From: Nautilus pompilius
Lineage: Eukaryota > Mollusca > Cephalopoda > Nautilida > Nautilidae
Direction: 5' to 3'
Assembly (NCBI GenBank): GCA_018389105.1
Contig: JACATO010001712.1
Location: 82,001-146,000 of the forward strand
DNA length: 64,000 nucleotides
Part shown: in pieces, positions 1 to 10,550 of the stretch
How positions within the stretch are numbered: the first letter of the stretch is position 1
Layout of the letters: each line of letters opens with the position of its first letter
Notes under the pieces: generated by a model
Seen by the model: only the letters and a program-made list of their open reading frames with translations
The model's database searches: none
Told to the model about the DNA's origin: nothing
Position numbers and translations under genes: made by a program

Positions 1-932
1 TAGCTTGATTATATCTGAATAAAACGACATCCAAATTTCATATTTACCTAATATAACATCGCACACTCTCGTCAGAAGCCTGTCCGTAGATTAGATTCTG
101 TAAGCGAAGCTGTCTGGTTTTGCAGTTCACTGTTGACTTTATAACATGGATTTAAAACAGGCATTCGGTGGGACTATACAAAGAGAAGTCTCTATACAGA
201 GAATGACTCGAGAGGTTAGGGCACATGTGAACGGTAATGCTGACGTCACTTCCTGCAGCCACTTGTGAGGTCGTCGAGGATGAAGAGGTCACGCTTTACA
301 GCCACTGGGAAAGATTTCTTCCGGGAATATATTCTTTAAAGCCTGAAATAAAACTATTAAAATATATATTTTTTAATTATTATTCTTAGATAGCTGCTGC
401 TCGGCCCTGAATAATAATCGAGGTACTGGGGATGACCGGACGAGAAGTCGGCCGTCTTTAATGGCTGTCACAAAACCGCCAGAAAGGCGTCTTCACGTGG
501 CATTTAATATTCTCTGATATTTAATGTCACACAAACACTGTGTAAATATGATCTTTCGGTTTCCATTCCAGTCGGTCATTAAAGACGAACTAAAAATGAC
601 CTTTCTGCTGTTGTTATACTTTCATTTTACACAGGCACGTCTTTAAACGTTTTATAATCAAAACAGGAAGAAATCCTATCTGTTTTCTGGTTAGCAGTAA
701 ATATTGACTCAAATCGACACATGCAAACTTCCGGAATTGTTGTTGCTGTGTTTTTTTTAAACAATCATCCCTCGATACCACCCAGCTAAGGGATAAAAGC
801 AGAGAGGTGGGGGGGGAGGGCGAAACATAGAAGAAAAAAAGAAGTTCAGTTAACAATCAGATTATCATTCACGTAAACATAAATCAGTTGTTTGCAAGAG
901 AGAAAAGATTCGTTTGCTTTTCTTGACAGCAC
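1..932. other. Non-coding AT-rich stretch
   Basis: No open frame here looks like protein. The stretch holds one ETS/CRE composite near position 241 (listed separately), a TTTTAATTATTATT-rich patch around 355-390 and homopolymer runs near 750-840. Nothing else was recognised. Confidence 0.6.
241..254 (-). promoter_or_regulatory. Solitary CRE/ETS composite site
   Basis: The sequence reads TGACGTCACTTCCTG, a perfect CRE palindrome running into an ETS core (GGAA on the minus strand). The overlapping ETS/CRE arrangement (GGAAGTGACGTCA) is an established promoter motif bound by GABPA-type ETS factors and CREB/ATF proteins. Function here is inferred from the motif only; no start site or gene is visible nearby. 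Confidence 0.3.
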
Positions 933-1101
933 CAGAGAGAGAGAGAGAGAGAGAGAGAGCGAGGAGAGAGAGGAGAGAGATGATGATGATGATGGATGTC
1001 AGTACAAGAGAAAGAAAGATATGACGTCAGTACAGAGAGAGAGAGAGAGATGATGATGATGATGATGATGTCAGTACAGAGAAAGAAAGATATGACGTCA
1101 G

Positions 1102-1132
<31 letters not shown>
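933..1132. repeat. GA/CRE compound minisatellite, array A (GA on plus)
   Basis: GA dinucleotide runs alternate with cores such as GATATGACGTCAGTACAGAG. There are two perfect TGACGTCA palindromes and several GATGATGATG interruptions. It is one member of the dispersed family also seen near 5.2, 11.3, 21.7, 23.5, 46, 52.5 and 54 kb. Confidence 0.9.
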
Positions 1133-2262
1133 TTAAGCCTTCGGAAGTGAGTGTAAGCGGTCGCCACCCGGAATCAAAGGTGTTTTGACTTGCTGTTTTT
1201 TTACCAATAGTTTACAGAGCAGATTCCCTTACAAAACATCGCCAGACCAGCTGAAGTTTTTCCTCTCTTCTTTCGCTCACAACCTAAAACGTGTGACTTT
1301 TTTATGTAAAAGAAAAGAAACAGGGGTAAGTTAGGGTTAGAAAAGTGCTTCTTTTTTTAAAATTGATTACCAGGAGTTAATGATAAACAACAATAAAAAT
1401 AATAATAAGAAAGGTAAAATTGCTAATGCTAATTCCTGTTGACAGGGTTTAATCTACTACTGGTTGTGCTAAGATGAATAATATCGGTTAGTAATAACAA
1501 AAGAGTTTGTCCTTATTGACAATTATAAAATATTAGCGCTTAGCATCTCAGAGAGAAAAAAAGATGAATTATAAGAGAATGATGCTCTGATATATGGCAA
1601 GCAGAACCCCCCTCCCACGTGACTGTTTCTTATGTAAGAACGTAAGAACTACAAATAATCTGTCCTAAGGGGAGATAACTAGATTTATCAAATAAACAGT
1701 AGATCCAGATTTTCAGACAAGTAACCGTATGTGTGCGTTTTCGTTTTTTTTTTCCTTCTTGTGAGATGGGTTACAGTGAAGTTGACAATTTGCGATATGA
1801 ACATAAAAATTGTTTGTTCTGTAATTTTTCCATTAAAAGCGAAAGTAATTATTGGCCGCCAGACAGAAGTCAAGTTTTCTTTGTGCGGAGGTTGTTTACT
1901 AAACGTAAGAATACGAAAGTGGGCGGGTGTGGAGTAGAAGTGGATTTTGTCGGCCTACTGAGGCTCAAGGGTTCGGTAAACTCCGATGTTCTCGTTGAGC
2001 GCTTTATTTGTGTTAAGGGGCATCTCCTTTAACCGTCCAGCTAAACACACAGGCGGGGGGGGGGAGGAAAGATTGTCACAATATTTATGCAGATATATCG
2101 GCAGTTCTAGATTTTGTTACTGTTAAGGAGAAAAGATAGATAGATAAAGAGACGGGGGGGATAGTGATAAATAGAAAGAGGGAGGCGAGAGGCTCTGTAA
2201 CATAGAATTGGAGGTGGAAGAATGTGAGAGAGTGAGAGGCTGTAAATGTAGGAGAGTCGGGT
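1133..2262. other. Non-coding stretch
   Basis: AT-rich sequence with poly-A and poly-T runs. A donor-like GGGGTAAGTTAGG near 1324 has no matching open frame upstream. Short open frames around 1690-2030 have no protein-like features. No gene or repeat family was recognised. Confidence 0.5.
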
Positions 2263-2870
2263 TGTGTCACGCCGGCACATACACGGTGGTCCCATAAAAT
2301 ACGGCGGGGCTGTACGGAAGGGGCCGGGGGTGCCGAACGCGCCTAGAAGAGGAAGACCGGCCGGAAAGGGAGGAGGGGGGGTGCTCCATTTGACTAATGA
2401 GCAATTTATTGTGGAGAAACCTAAGTCGGTCGTCTTCCTTGGAGCCCCGTGCGCCGTGTCTCTGAGGCGGTAGAGTCGGTAGGGCTGGGTCTTCGGGCTC
2501 TGGGAAGGTGCGAGGGATCCCTCCGACGAGAGCCCGAGCTGTTTGACGAACTGGTCGCGAGACGGGAGTCCTTAATTTCGAATGTTTTTTTTTTTTTCTC
2601 TCCCTAGGCGATGACGTCACGCGTCTTGTAGGTGGTCCGCGGACGACGCTTTCCGTGTTATTTACAGTGCAACTGGTGTGTAGAGGGGGAAGGGGGAGAG
2701 AGAGACGTCGACGGATCCCGGGTCGGGGGAGAAGAAGAGCGGTGCGTGACGACAATTCCAATTTGGACGAACGGTCTACTGGTGGAGCGTGGCCCGCTAA
2801 TGTGACGATAGGCAGGGGAAAGGGGAAGGAAAAAAACAAATGATACGGAATAACACAACACCCGCCCTGA
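2263..2870. other. CpG-rich patch, possible promoter or island
   Basis: CpG dinucleotides are much denser here than in the flanks. The patch contains a perfect CRE (TGACGTCA, 2612-2619) directly before CACGCG, and several GC-rich boxes. The minus strand is open for 207 codons (2890 to 2267), but the translation is dominated by Pro, Ser and Arg and its other frames are open too, as expected of GC-rich non-coding DNA. Possible unmethylated CpG island or promoter; no start site can be fixed. Confidence 0.3.
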
Positions 2871-3014
2871 CCAGGGGATAGGTGTACCAAACTCTGGAGT
2901 CTCTTATCTGTTGATGGTTTCGATTTTGAGGCTTTTCTTTTTTTAAAAAAAAAAAAAAAAATTAAAATTACAAAACTACTTTTGGATTTAAAAAAAAAAA
3001 AAAATCGTTAAGAC

Positions 3015-3216
3015 GCTTGTTTCGGGTACTAAGCATAAATTTCACGTCACTTCCGGCTTGTTTCGGGTACTAAGCATAAATTTCACGTCACTTCCGGCTT
3101 GTTTCGGGTACTAAGCATAAATTTCACGTCACTTCCGGCTTGTTTCGGGTACTAAGCATAAATTTCACGTCACTTCCGGCTTTGGGTACTAAGCATAAAT
3201 TTCACGTCACTTCCGG
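3015..3216. repeat. 41-bp tandem repeat with CRE/ETS composite in each unit
   Basis: Units start near 3015, 3056, 3097, 3138 and 3179 (the last lacks a few bases), a period of 41 bp with almost no divergence. Each contains CACGTCACTTCCGG, whose complement CCGGAAGTGACGTG matches the ETS/CRE composite. The array follows the CpG-rich patch at 2.3-2.9 kb after a poly-A/T-rich spacer. Near-identity implies recent expansion or homogenisation. Whether it acts as a factor-binding array is inference. Confidence 0.85.
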
Positions 3217-3568
3217 GTTAGGTATTAAGCCTATCGCATTTATAATAATCTACTGCAGAAAAGAAACGATGGTTCCATTACGATTATGCAGCTTTTCTCT
3301 ATGCTCTAAGGACGGAATCCTTTTATAGCCAAATGAGAGCAATCACTCGAGAAAATAACGCGTTTTCTTGCGAATAGCTGCAAAATAATGAAGCTGTTCT
3401 TGTGTTTTATTCCTAAGTGCGGTAGGACTGGAGCTGTGGAAAATACAAAAGTAGAAACGTTTTTAGACGGTCTTAAAGAATCAGTGGTAAACGCCTTCCG
3501 TTAAACTTTCATACAGATTAAAAGACTTCCCTGTCCCTCCAGCTATACTGGTCTCATGCCGAACCTCA

Positions 3569-3635
3569 GGTTGTGGCGGAATGGCTAATACGTTATCCTA
3601 CAGGCGCTTTGGTTTAAAACCAGACTGTGCCGTCT
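3569..3635 (+). repeat. tRNA-like Pol III module (SINE head or tRNA relic)
   Basis: An A-box-like TGGCGGAATGGCTAATACG begins at 3574 and a B-box-like GGTTTAAAACC lies at 3611-3621. The A-box resembles that of class II (Leu/Ser-type) tRNAs (GTGGCCGAGTGGTTAAGGCG). The acceptor stem is not convincingly paired, so a tRNA-derived SINE head or tRNA pseudogene is more likely than a working tRNA. Confidence 0.4.
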
Positions 3636-5238
3636 AATATGCTGTTAAATAAAATAATTAATGGTCATCACCTTGCTATAGAAAAGTGCACTTTAACTTA
3701 TTAGCTAAGCGTCGTTTTGTTATTAATAGGTCGTCTTCGGTAAACGCCCTCAGCGAAGTAATAATCTCTTTAGGAGATACTTAAGGAAGTAACTTTAATG
3801 AACAAACAGGTTGTAACTGTTTTCTCCAGAAGAAATATCTAAATAACAAGTAAGAATCAGGGTATGAGCCACTAAAGAGGAAAAGCAGAATCATGTCGAG
3901 CGACGCAATAATTTTTCACACCATTGTATTACACGGTGCCATAAAACCGAATACTGAAATATACCTTGTCTTTAATGCCATAATCCAGACATAACGAAGC
4001 ACCCATTCAGTTTGCTAGAAAATGGCACAAGTCGCTTTTAATATATCCTGCTGATGAAAACTTAAATAAACCTAATGATTAGCGGATAACAAAATCACTT
4101 GTCATACATGCCCATCACCTACCCATTACGCCTTTTCGGACTTTCCTGACAATGGCCACATAAAATGTATCGAAACGTCAACGATCGGTCATTTCTGCGT
4201 AGTGTTTAAACCGCGCAATGGTTATGCTCAAAAATAAGAAGTAGCATTGAAAATAGAATTTCTTAATTATCATGGAAAAGATTATATTTTATGTCGTGCT
4301 CTTTATATAATACGGGTACAAATCTGAATGCACCCTGTGGATAACTGATTTACGTTGCCCATTTGTTCAAGTTCATGTATCGAAAGACAGAGTCCGTCTG
4401 TTAAATGCTGTAAGATAAAAGTAAGCTATATTGTAAAGAATCGTGTACATATATTTAAAAAAAAAGCCAGTCGTTGAACAAACAAACTAAGGATTTACTA
4501 TCAGATACCTTTTTGAAAACGATATTGCATTTATTTATCCATCTAAATGTACATTCGGCACAGATAAAAAGAGAGGCGGTTCAGGTCGGACAGACTCGGC
4601 CAAACTCGGTGCTAAAATAGGCTGTGTTTGAAATCTGTATTAACATTTTAGATAAAAGGAATAGACTGGGTCATATAAACAGATATTAGAGCTGTGACAA
4701 TCTTTATGGACTTTGGTAGATTCGCTCACTAAAAAGGAGAAAGATTAGAACGAAGGTCTGTCGACACCGCTAACTTAGATTTTCGAGAAGTTATAAATAC
4801 AAAAAGGCGGTGGTTGCCTGTCCAGAGATATCGACGTCTAAACTTTCCTTTTCGCAACCGGCTACAGCAACAAATGCAACTAAATTTGTGTTTCCTCTGT
4901 ACAGGATTTAACCAGTCCAGGTACCCACGCATCTAGTAATTCCCACAGACATCTCTTCTTTTTCTTTTTTTAGGACTTTGCTCTTGACTACGTTTAGAAC
5001 AGATTCTCGAGAAAGTATTTATTTTTCGGCTCTGTCTTACGGAATGTCTGAAAGAAAGTGCGGGAGTGGGGGAGAAGCAGGACCCCTGTTTCTGGCCGTT
5101 ATATAACGCACCTGCGGTACCGAGTTTCCGGAAAAACCATCGACAAATATTAGACTGTGCGGCTGCCGAGATTCACGAGGAATTGGTCGGCGATCGATCC
5201 TCGCCACGTTCGTGGCTACGGTTCTCGGTCCTGTTTCC
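3636..5238. other. Non-coding AT-rich stretch
   Basis: About 1.6 kb of AT-rich sequence without coherent coding frames, tandem repeats or recognised element. A 67-codon minus-strand open frame (4729-4932) shows no motif. Confidence 0.5.
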
Positions 5239-5650
5239 GAGAGAGAGAGAGAGAGATGACGTCATTACAAAGAGAGAGTGGGGGAGGTGACGTCAATACA
5301 GAGAGAGATGACGTCAAGAGAGAGAGAGGTGACGTCAGTACCAAGAGAGATGACGTCAGGAGAGAGAGGTAACGTCAGTACCGAGAGAGATGACGTCAGT
5401 ACCGAGAGAGATGACGTCAAGAGAGAGAGGTGACGTCAGTACCGAGAGATGACGTCAAGAGAGAGAGGTGACGTCAGGAGAGAGGGGTGACGTCAGGAGA
5501 GAGAGGTAACGTCAGTACCGAGAGAGATGACGTCAAGAGAGAGGTGACGTCAGGAGAGAGAGGTAACGTCAAGAGAGAGAGAGGGTGACGTCAGTACAGA
5601 GAGAGGTGACGTCATTACAGAGAGAGAGAGGGGAGAGAGAGAGAGACAGA
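5239..5650. repeat. GA/CRE compound minisatellite, array B (GA on plus)
   Basis: Short GA runs separate about 15 perfect TGACGTCA palindromes and three TAACGTCA variants over about 410 bp, alternating GATGACGTCA and GGTGACGTCA contexts. This is the densest perfect-CRE cluster of the window. Open frames through it encode only Arg-Glu and Asp-Val repeats. Confidence 0.92.
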
Positions 5651-6528
5651 AATGGAAAACTTCCTCGGGTTATCGACTCGAAACTATCGAGAAACTCTCT
5701 CTCTCACTCCTGTCGCTTAAGGATTTGAGGGGAAAAAAACTATAATTTCGATGGTCTTCGGCCTCTGGGCAAAATTCCTGCCCACGAAGGGTGATTCTTA
5801 ATTGATTGTTTGATCCAGGTAAAACTTTTATAGCAACAAAAAAAAACGTGTGACTGACACCTCATCTCGCTGGTTCTCATCTCTGTCTGTGGACGAGCTG
5901 GCTGATCGGGAGTCTGTCTGCGCTTCTCCGTAGGTACCGGCTATCAGCGCACTATCTTATTTTGACTGTCGTTCTCGGTGCTGATCCCTCTCCTCCCCAT
6001 TTGTCATATTGGACTTATCCCCCTCCCCACCCTCTCTAAACACACACTTAGCTCGCTTAATCGTTGTCCAGAAAGGTAAGCATTGGGGGGGGCTGCTTGA
6101 TTCTTTTTCTCTTTATTTTCGCTGATAACGTTAGTTCAGTTTACTTCATCTTTTACCAGGTAAGAAGGAGGGAGGAAGCCATTACGGCTTGTACGACGAC
6201 ACTCAGACGGACACGCGATTTTCTAAAATTTGATTTGCATCCGACAGCCAATGCAGCCAGCAACTGATTTCATTCGTCATTCGTTATTCCATTTCTGAAA
6301 GGAAAAAAAAAAAAACAGAAGCGAGAAATTTCCTGCCGTCGCCACTCACTCGATAAAACACTTCCACGAGGTCTCTTCTCTACCTCCAAGAAAAACCGGA
6401 TCTGGGCAGATCTAATCTCCTTAGTCGCTTAGCGCATTGTAAAATTTCAGAAGACTAATTTAAAGAAACATGGGAATGTGCATTCGCCTCCAATGACTAC
6501 TCCGTAGAGACTGCTTGTTACGTCGTGA
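5651..6528. other. Non-coding stretch with splice-like signals
   Basis: Contains a donor-like AGAAAG/GTAAGC at about 6075 and the zero-length splice site at 6160 (separate entry), plus poly-A and poly-T runs. No open frame resembles a protein. Confidence 0.45.
6140..6166 (+). other. Candidate recursive-splice (ratchet) site
   Basis: A pyrimidine-rich tract ends in TTTTACCAG at 6159 and is immediately followed by GTAAGA at 6160, so a 3' splice site abuts a 5' splice site with no exon between. This layout matches recursive-splicing points known from long introns of animals. A donor-like AAAG/GTAAGC lies 84 bp upstream. Single-site motif evidence only; chance is quite possible. Confidence 0.2.
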
Positions 6529-7026
6529 TCTTATCTAAAGACATGGCTTACAGACAAGTTACCTACCCTGCGCGCTATAGTCGGCCAAGTGCTTGCAGAA
6601 AATGACAGTCTCAAATATCTTCTTAGAATTCAGATAAAACACGAAGACTTCGTTAAGGAGAATCGCGCTAAGTTCTACTGCGAAAATTATGTACGCCTCG
6701 TGCAGTTCGCAATTTCCAGAAGCTTCTGCTTCGCAACCTACCGCGTTAACAAGTCGGGCACACTGGAAGCATTAGGGAAGTTTCTTCCTCGGCATTTCTC
6801 GCTTATCCTCGCAATTAAAGCTCGCCGAATGTTTTCTGAAGACCGCCGTCCTGCCGCCTCCAATTCTTCCACGGCCGTGTCTCGGCCCGAAGTCGTGTTT
6901 TTGGAAGACCCGCAGGAATTTCTCGAAGTGCGAACGATACCCGGGGAGATGACTCGACCGCTCATTAGAGCGAATTCCGAAGACAAACGCAGATGTCGGC
7001 TGGCGCGTTTCAACTTCTATTCTTAA
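6529..7026 (+). CDS. Hypothetical open frame, 165 codons, no ATG at start
   Basis: The frame is open from just after a TGA at 6526 to a TAA at 7024-7026. There is no convincing initiator: the first usable codon for a 145-residue product is GTG. Residues are mixed, with Lys/Arg-rich helices early (VRLVQFAISRSF) and a Pro/Glu-rich later part (FLEDPQEFLEV). The opposite strand is also open for 91 codons, so a low stop frequency may explain it. No family was recognised. It could be an internal exon, but no good acceptor is seen before it. Confidence 0.15.
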   Translation, partial: SYLKTWLTDKLPTLRAIVGQVLAENDSLKYLLRIQIKHEDFVKENRAKFYCENYVRLVQFAISRSFCFATYRVNKSGTLEALGKFLPRHFSLILAIKARRMFSEDRRPAASNSSTAVSRPEVVFLEDPQEFLEVRTIPGEMTRPLIRANSEDKRRCRLARFNFYS

Positions 7027-7523
7027 GGAGAGAGGGGGGAGGAGGAAAAAAAATCTTATTTAATGAGTCTGAACATAAGATATCGAGAGCTCTTAGCGAC
7101 TTTGTTTAAACAGTCCGACCCGCGGACGGATGAATTCCGCCGAAACCGAGGCCTGTCTGTTTGTTAATGAGCCGGTATGATGTAATTTGATCCGGGCAGC
7201 GTCAGAAGGACGCGGAAAAAATCAGCAACGAGCCTCGTTTTCGGCCACCTGTCTCGGCGACGTCGCTGATTGGTCCTTCTGCACACAGGTGTTCATTATA
7301 CCAACCAGAAACACAGATTTGAAACCGCATTTTTTTCTTCCGGTTTCTATACGTTCCCAGCCAATTACATGTTTGTTGTTTTTTTTAATTCTTCGAGCAG
7401 AAATCGAAACAAATGAATAAATAAGCATAATTCATGCAAAAATACTTTTAAAAAATTCAAATAAGCACGTTATAATCAGAGACGAGAACGAACGAATAGT
7501 TATTCAGGTGAAATCTATAATTA

Positions 7524-8752
7524 TTTGGCTTTTACAAATGTTTTGACGGTCTTTACCGCAATAACGAGACTTCATGTCGCTGCTGAACGTGACGTTTATT
7601 AATCAAAGTAACTTCCATTACAACCCATACACTTCTGCCAACGAGTTGCAAGCGCATTTATATCGTTTTGAAAGAAATCTGGATTTATGGAGTCGATAAA
7701 CTGTTGGAAGGCAGTTTCAGTTGCTTCTTGGTTGAAGGAGGATTTCATACGGAGGAAGCTGTCGAGGTGTTTGAAAAGTTGGTGGTCTGTGGGAGAAAGG
7801 TCTGGTGAATGGGTTGGGTGAGGGAGAACTTCGTACCCCAATTTGTCCAGTTTCTGAAGAGTCACTTTCTCAACATGAGGACGAGCATCGTCTTGGAGCA
7901 GGATTGAGCCTCTTTGACTCACCAATGCCAGCTGTCGTTTGGAGGGTTTCTGATGAACAACGTTTAATTCACGACAGTATCTCTCAGCTGTGATGGTTTC
8001 GCCAGGTTGCAAGAAGTTATAGTGGATGACATCACTTGCATTCCATCAGACAGTGACCATGACCTTCTTTTGGTGGAGGCTGGGTTTTGGAATGTGGTTA
8101 GGCACCTTGTCTCTGTAAAGGATCCATTTTTCATCACCCCTAATGACTCGGTAAATGAGTCATTTCTGTTTCTTATGACAAGCGAAGAGCAGATCTCCAA
8201 TCGACGATATTGTTGTTCTTCATTCAACTCGTGAGGCACCCACTTGTCAAGCTGTTTCACCTCGCCGATTGTGTCAAGATTCTGGGAAACAGTTGTGGTG
8301 CTTACGTCACTCGCACTGTTTTTCTTGGATCGGCTTCAACTGTGGCTTTTAGACGGTTGTCATCACAGCTGGAAGGACGCCCACTACGTTCCTTATCTTT
8401 GAGACACATCTTCTGATCGAAACATTGCAAACCATCCTTGTACTGTGCGCTCATTTGCTTTGTCCTCGCCTCATTCTTGCTTAATGTTACGAGTTACCTT
8501 GGTCGCTTTGTGGCCCGGTTTGAACTCGTGAAGCAAAATGGCAGGAAAAAGTTTCCTATCCACGCTCCACTCAGAACCCTGAAACAAATATCCATTTAAT
8601 GATTTTTAAAAAGGTAGGTTTTGCATAATGTATGCCAAAGCACACGCTACTAATAGATATATAAATTATCTACATACACCTCACAAGCATGCAAGATATG
8701 AACCCCAAATTAGCATAATATAAAAACTGACAAAACTTTTGTAACGACGTAA
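7524..8752 (-). mobile_element. Degenerate mariner element, copy 1
   Basis: About 1.23 kb, close to the usual 1.3 kb of mariner elements. The lower end reads TTTGGCTTTTACAAATG after TA, and the complement of the upper end reads TTACGTCGTTACAAAAG, a plausible degenerate terminal inverted repeat pair next to TA dinucleotides. The content aligns by eye over its whole length with the copy at 16.06-17.35 kb, in the same orientation. Exact termini are approximate. Confidence 0.8.
7599..8575 (-). pseudogene. Mariner transposase, frameshifted (copy 1)
   Basis: Mariner transposases cut and paste their element using an N-terminal helix-turn-helix DNA-binding region and a DDD catalytic domain. The C-terminal part is open from about 8012 down to 7599 and keeps the second aspartate (LLQDDARPHV) and the third-aspartate block (HSPDLSPTDHQLF), then ends near the usual C-terminus (TRWQKCMGCNGSYFD). 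The middle (8260-7964) carries LDKWVPHELNEEQQYRRLEICSS, the linker block (WVPHEL) typical of the family, but the first-aspartate region (normally DEKW) is out of frame. The N-terminus (about 8575-8300) is split across frames. Dead by at least two shifts; its D2/D3 region is better preserved than in copy 2. Confidence 0.85.
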
Positions 8753-9824
8753 TAAGAATAAACAGTCACTTAGCTCATGATATTTAAATGAACTCTGGGA
8801 CGATCGGTAGTTCGGAGAATAAACTAATACAGGAAGAAGGGAAGGTTTTCGAATTGAGAACTGCCATTCAAAAAGTTCGCTTAAAATGTTATTATCTCTC
8901 AAAACCTGCGTGCATTGAGAGGATAAGTAATAATGTCGCTTTACCCATCCATCTATTGGAAACAGTCACAGCGTGGGGGGTATTTTCTTGATTTCTTTAA
9001 CCTTCAATAAACAACATTAGTTCATCACTGTCGTAAGTTGGCTCGTACTTGGTCACATCTCCATACTCGTCACATTTAGGTATTTCTAATGCGTGGAAAA
9101 CTGCTTGCATGTCCAGTCCCTATTGTGGCGCTACAGCAACACTACAGAGTCTGAGTTCACTATGATAGCAGAAAACACATCTAAATATTTGCATGCGACA
9201 TATTCCGAATTCACTTTACTGTTTTTTTACGTATGTATTTCTCTCCCTTTTTTATTTTTACGTCATCTAAATATCAGTGCTATCTTTAAATATAATATAT
9301 TGATATTTTATATATATTTAATTTAGATGCGGATTTCTTATTGATATAGCGCTAATTTAAACAATTTTTTTAAAAAATTGAAATGAAAAATGTAATGGTC
9401 AACATAATAAATATGGTAGCAAATTCGGGTATTGAAATATGACCATTATTTTGGTTCTTACTCTGTAGCAGGAGACTGAGGATTATGTCCCCTAATATTA
9501 TAACGTAGTGTTGTTCTGCTAGTGACCTAGAACACGGATGTTTTAACTCAACCCATCAGCTGACTTCGGAGTTCTTTTTTTATTTTTTGGTGTGTTACAT
9601 ATGCGAGCTGATCGCCATTTATTCTACGTTACCACGGATAGTTTCGACTGCTGTTGTTTCGCGTTAATTTTGGTCGATTCAGCGTAAAAATTTGGAAAGC
9701 ATTTTTTTTTTTTTTTAAAGCTAAATTATAAGTCCGATGGTTCCATGTTTGCGAAGACAGTCGGGGGGGTGTGTGTGTGTGTGTGACGACATTATGAAAA
9801 ATCACGTGCGTCGTTCTGACGGTT
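8753..9824. other. Non-coding AT-rich stretch
   Basis: AT-rich sequence with TATAT tracts around 9285-9320 and poly-T near 9705. A short GT run at 9770-9784 precedes the next open frame. No gene recognised. Confidence 0.5.
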
Positions 9825-10550
9825 CTAAAGAGAAGAAGATAAACTCGGAACTTTTTCGTCTTGAAAATAATGGAAATACTGGATAAAAAAGATATTACTG
9901 CTGTATGCGACCCTCACGTCGGTTTTCACCCCCCCCTCTCCAGTCCAGAAGCACTGGTCAGCATTTCTGTCGTCAACCACGATCCAGATGCAAAAGCACC
10001 TGAAGGGTCCGGCGGTCGTAACGAGCACTGTGCGCACACAGCCTCTCTGTGGCGATCCGGCGGTCGTAACGAGCACTGTGCGCACACAGCCTCTCTGTGG
10101 CGATCCGGCGGTCGTAACGAGCACTGTGCGCACACAGCCTCTCTGTAGCGATCCGGCGGCCGAGAGGTACGGATTTGAAAGGTGGCGGACAAACTTCAAA
10201 AACGCTGATAAGCGTTGGAAAGGAAACCATACAGCATAAATTAAACTTTTCCTGCTATCAAAACCAAGTAAATGCGAGGTTAAAATATTCAAGAAACCGT
10301 GGAGCAGGCTGAAAACTCTCCTTCGTGGTTTTCTGTCATTTCGGGTCCCCAGCTCGCAAGCGTCGGGGCGAAGACTGGACTGGACATCCGTCTCACTCAC
10401 CAGTAATTCATCTGAAAATGCTTTAGCTAGATGGGGTGAAAGGACGGGCTTATGTACGCTGAGACTTCCTGCCCCCCCTATAGATAACTGGAAACTACAA
10501 CTATTTACACACACACACACACGTGCATTATATAGAAGGCAAAAGGTAAA
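9825..10550 (-). CDS. Hypothetical long open frame without methionine
   Basis: The minus strand is open from about 10550 to 9825 (the best defined product is 231 residues starting at a GTG at 10520), the longest run without a stop in the window. It contains no internal Met, so it cannot be a stand-alone ATG-initiated gene. The middle holds three perfect-phase 16-residue repeats (core GCVRTVLVTTAG) made by the 48-bp tandem DNA repeat, which is also open in other frames. The rest is mixed, with hydrophobic stretches and no recognised domain. It could be a large internal exon, but a stop-free accident built around the repeat is at least as likely. Confidence 0.15.
   Translation of the reverse strand, partial: FTFCLLYNARVCVCVNSCSFQLSIGGAGSLSVHKPVLSPHLAKAFSDELLVSETDVQSSLRPDACELGTRNDRKPRRRVFSLLHGFLNILTSHLLGFDSRKSLIYAVWFPFQRLSAFLKFVRHLSNPYLSAAGSLQRGCVRTVLVTTAGSPQRGCVRTVLVTTAGSPQRGCVRTVLVTTAGPFRCFCIWIVVDDRNADQCFWTGEGGVKTDVRVAYSSNIFFIQYFHYFQDEKVPSLSSSL
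10008..10160. repeat. 48-bp tandem repeat, three copies
   Basis: Three near-identical 48-bp units, each starting GGCGGTCGTAACGAGCACTG and ending GGCGATCC; the third has one change before the array breaks down. Since 48 is a multiple of three, frames stay open across all copies on both strands. Each unit contains CACTGTGCGCACA, a partly palindromic core. Confidence 0.9.

Noticed and set aside
2267..2890. 207-codon minus-strand open frame
   Set aside because: It lies in a CpG-rich patch where stops are rare, is rich in Pro, Ser and Arg, has no domain, and the other frames there are also long.
5066..5372. Open frames with Arg-Glu, Asp-Val and Ser-Thr repeats in the GA arrays
   Set aside because: They are translations of the GA/CRE minisatellite. 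The same holds for frames at 11.2-11.6, 23.3-23.6, 46.0-46.3, 52.1-52.6, 54.0-54.2 and 59.9-60.0 kb.
10014..10160. CRISPR-like repeat-spacer pattern
   Set aside because: The units are contiguous tandem copies without unique spacers, and the sequence is clearly animal-type.
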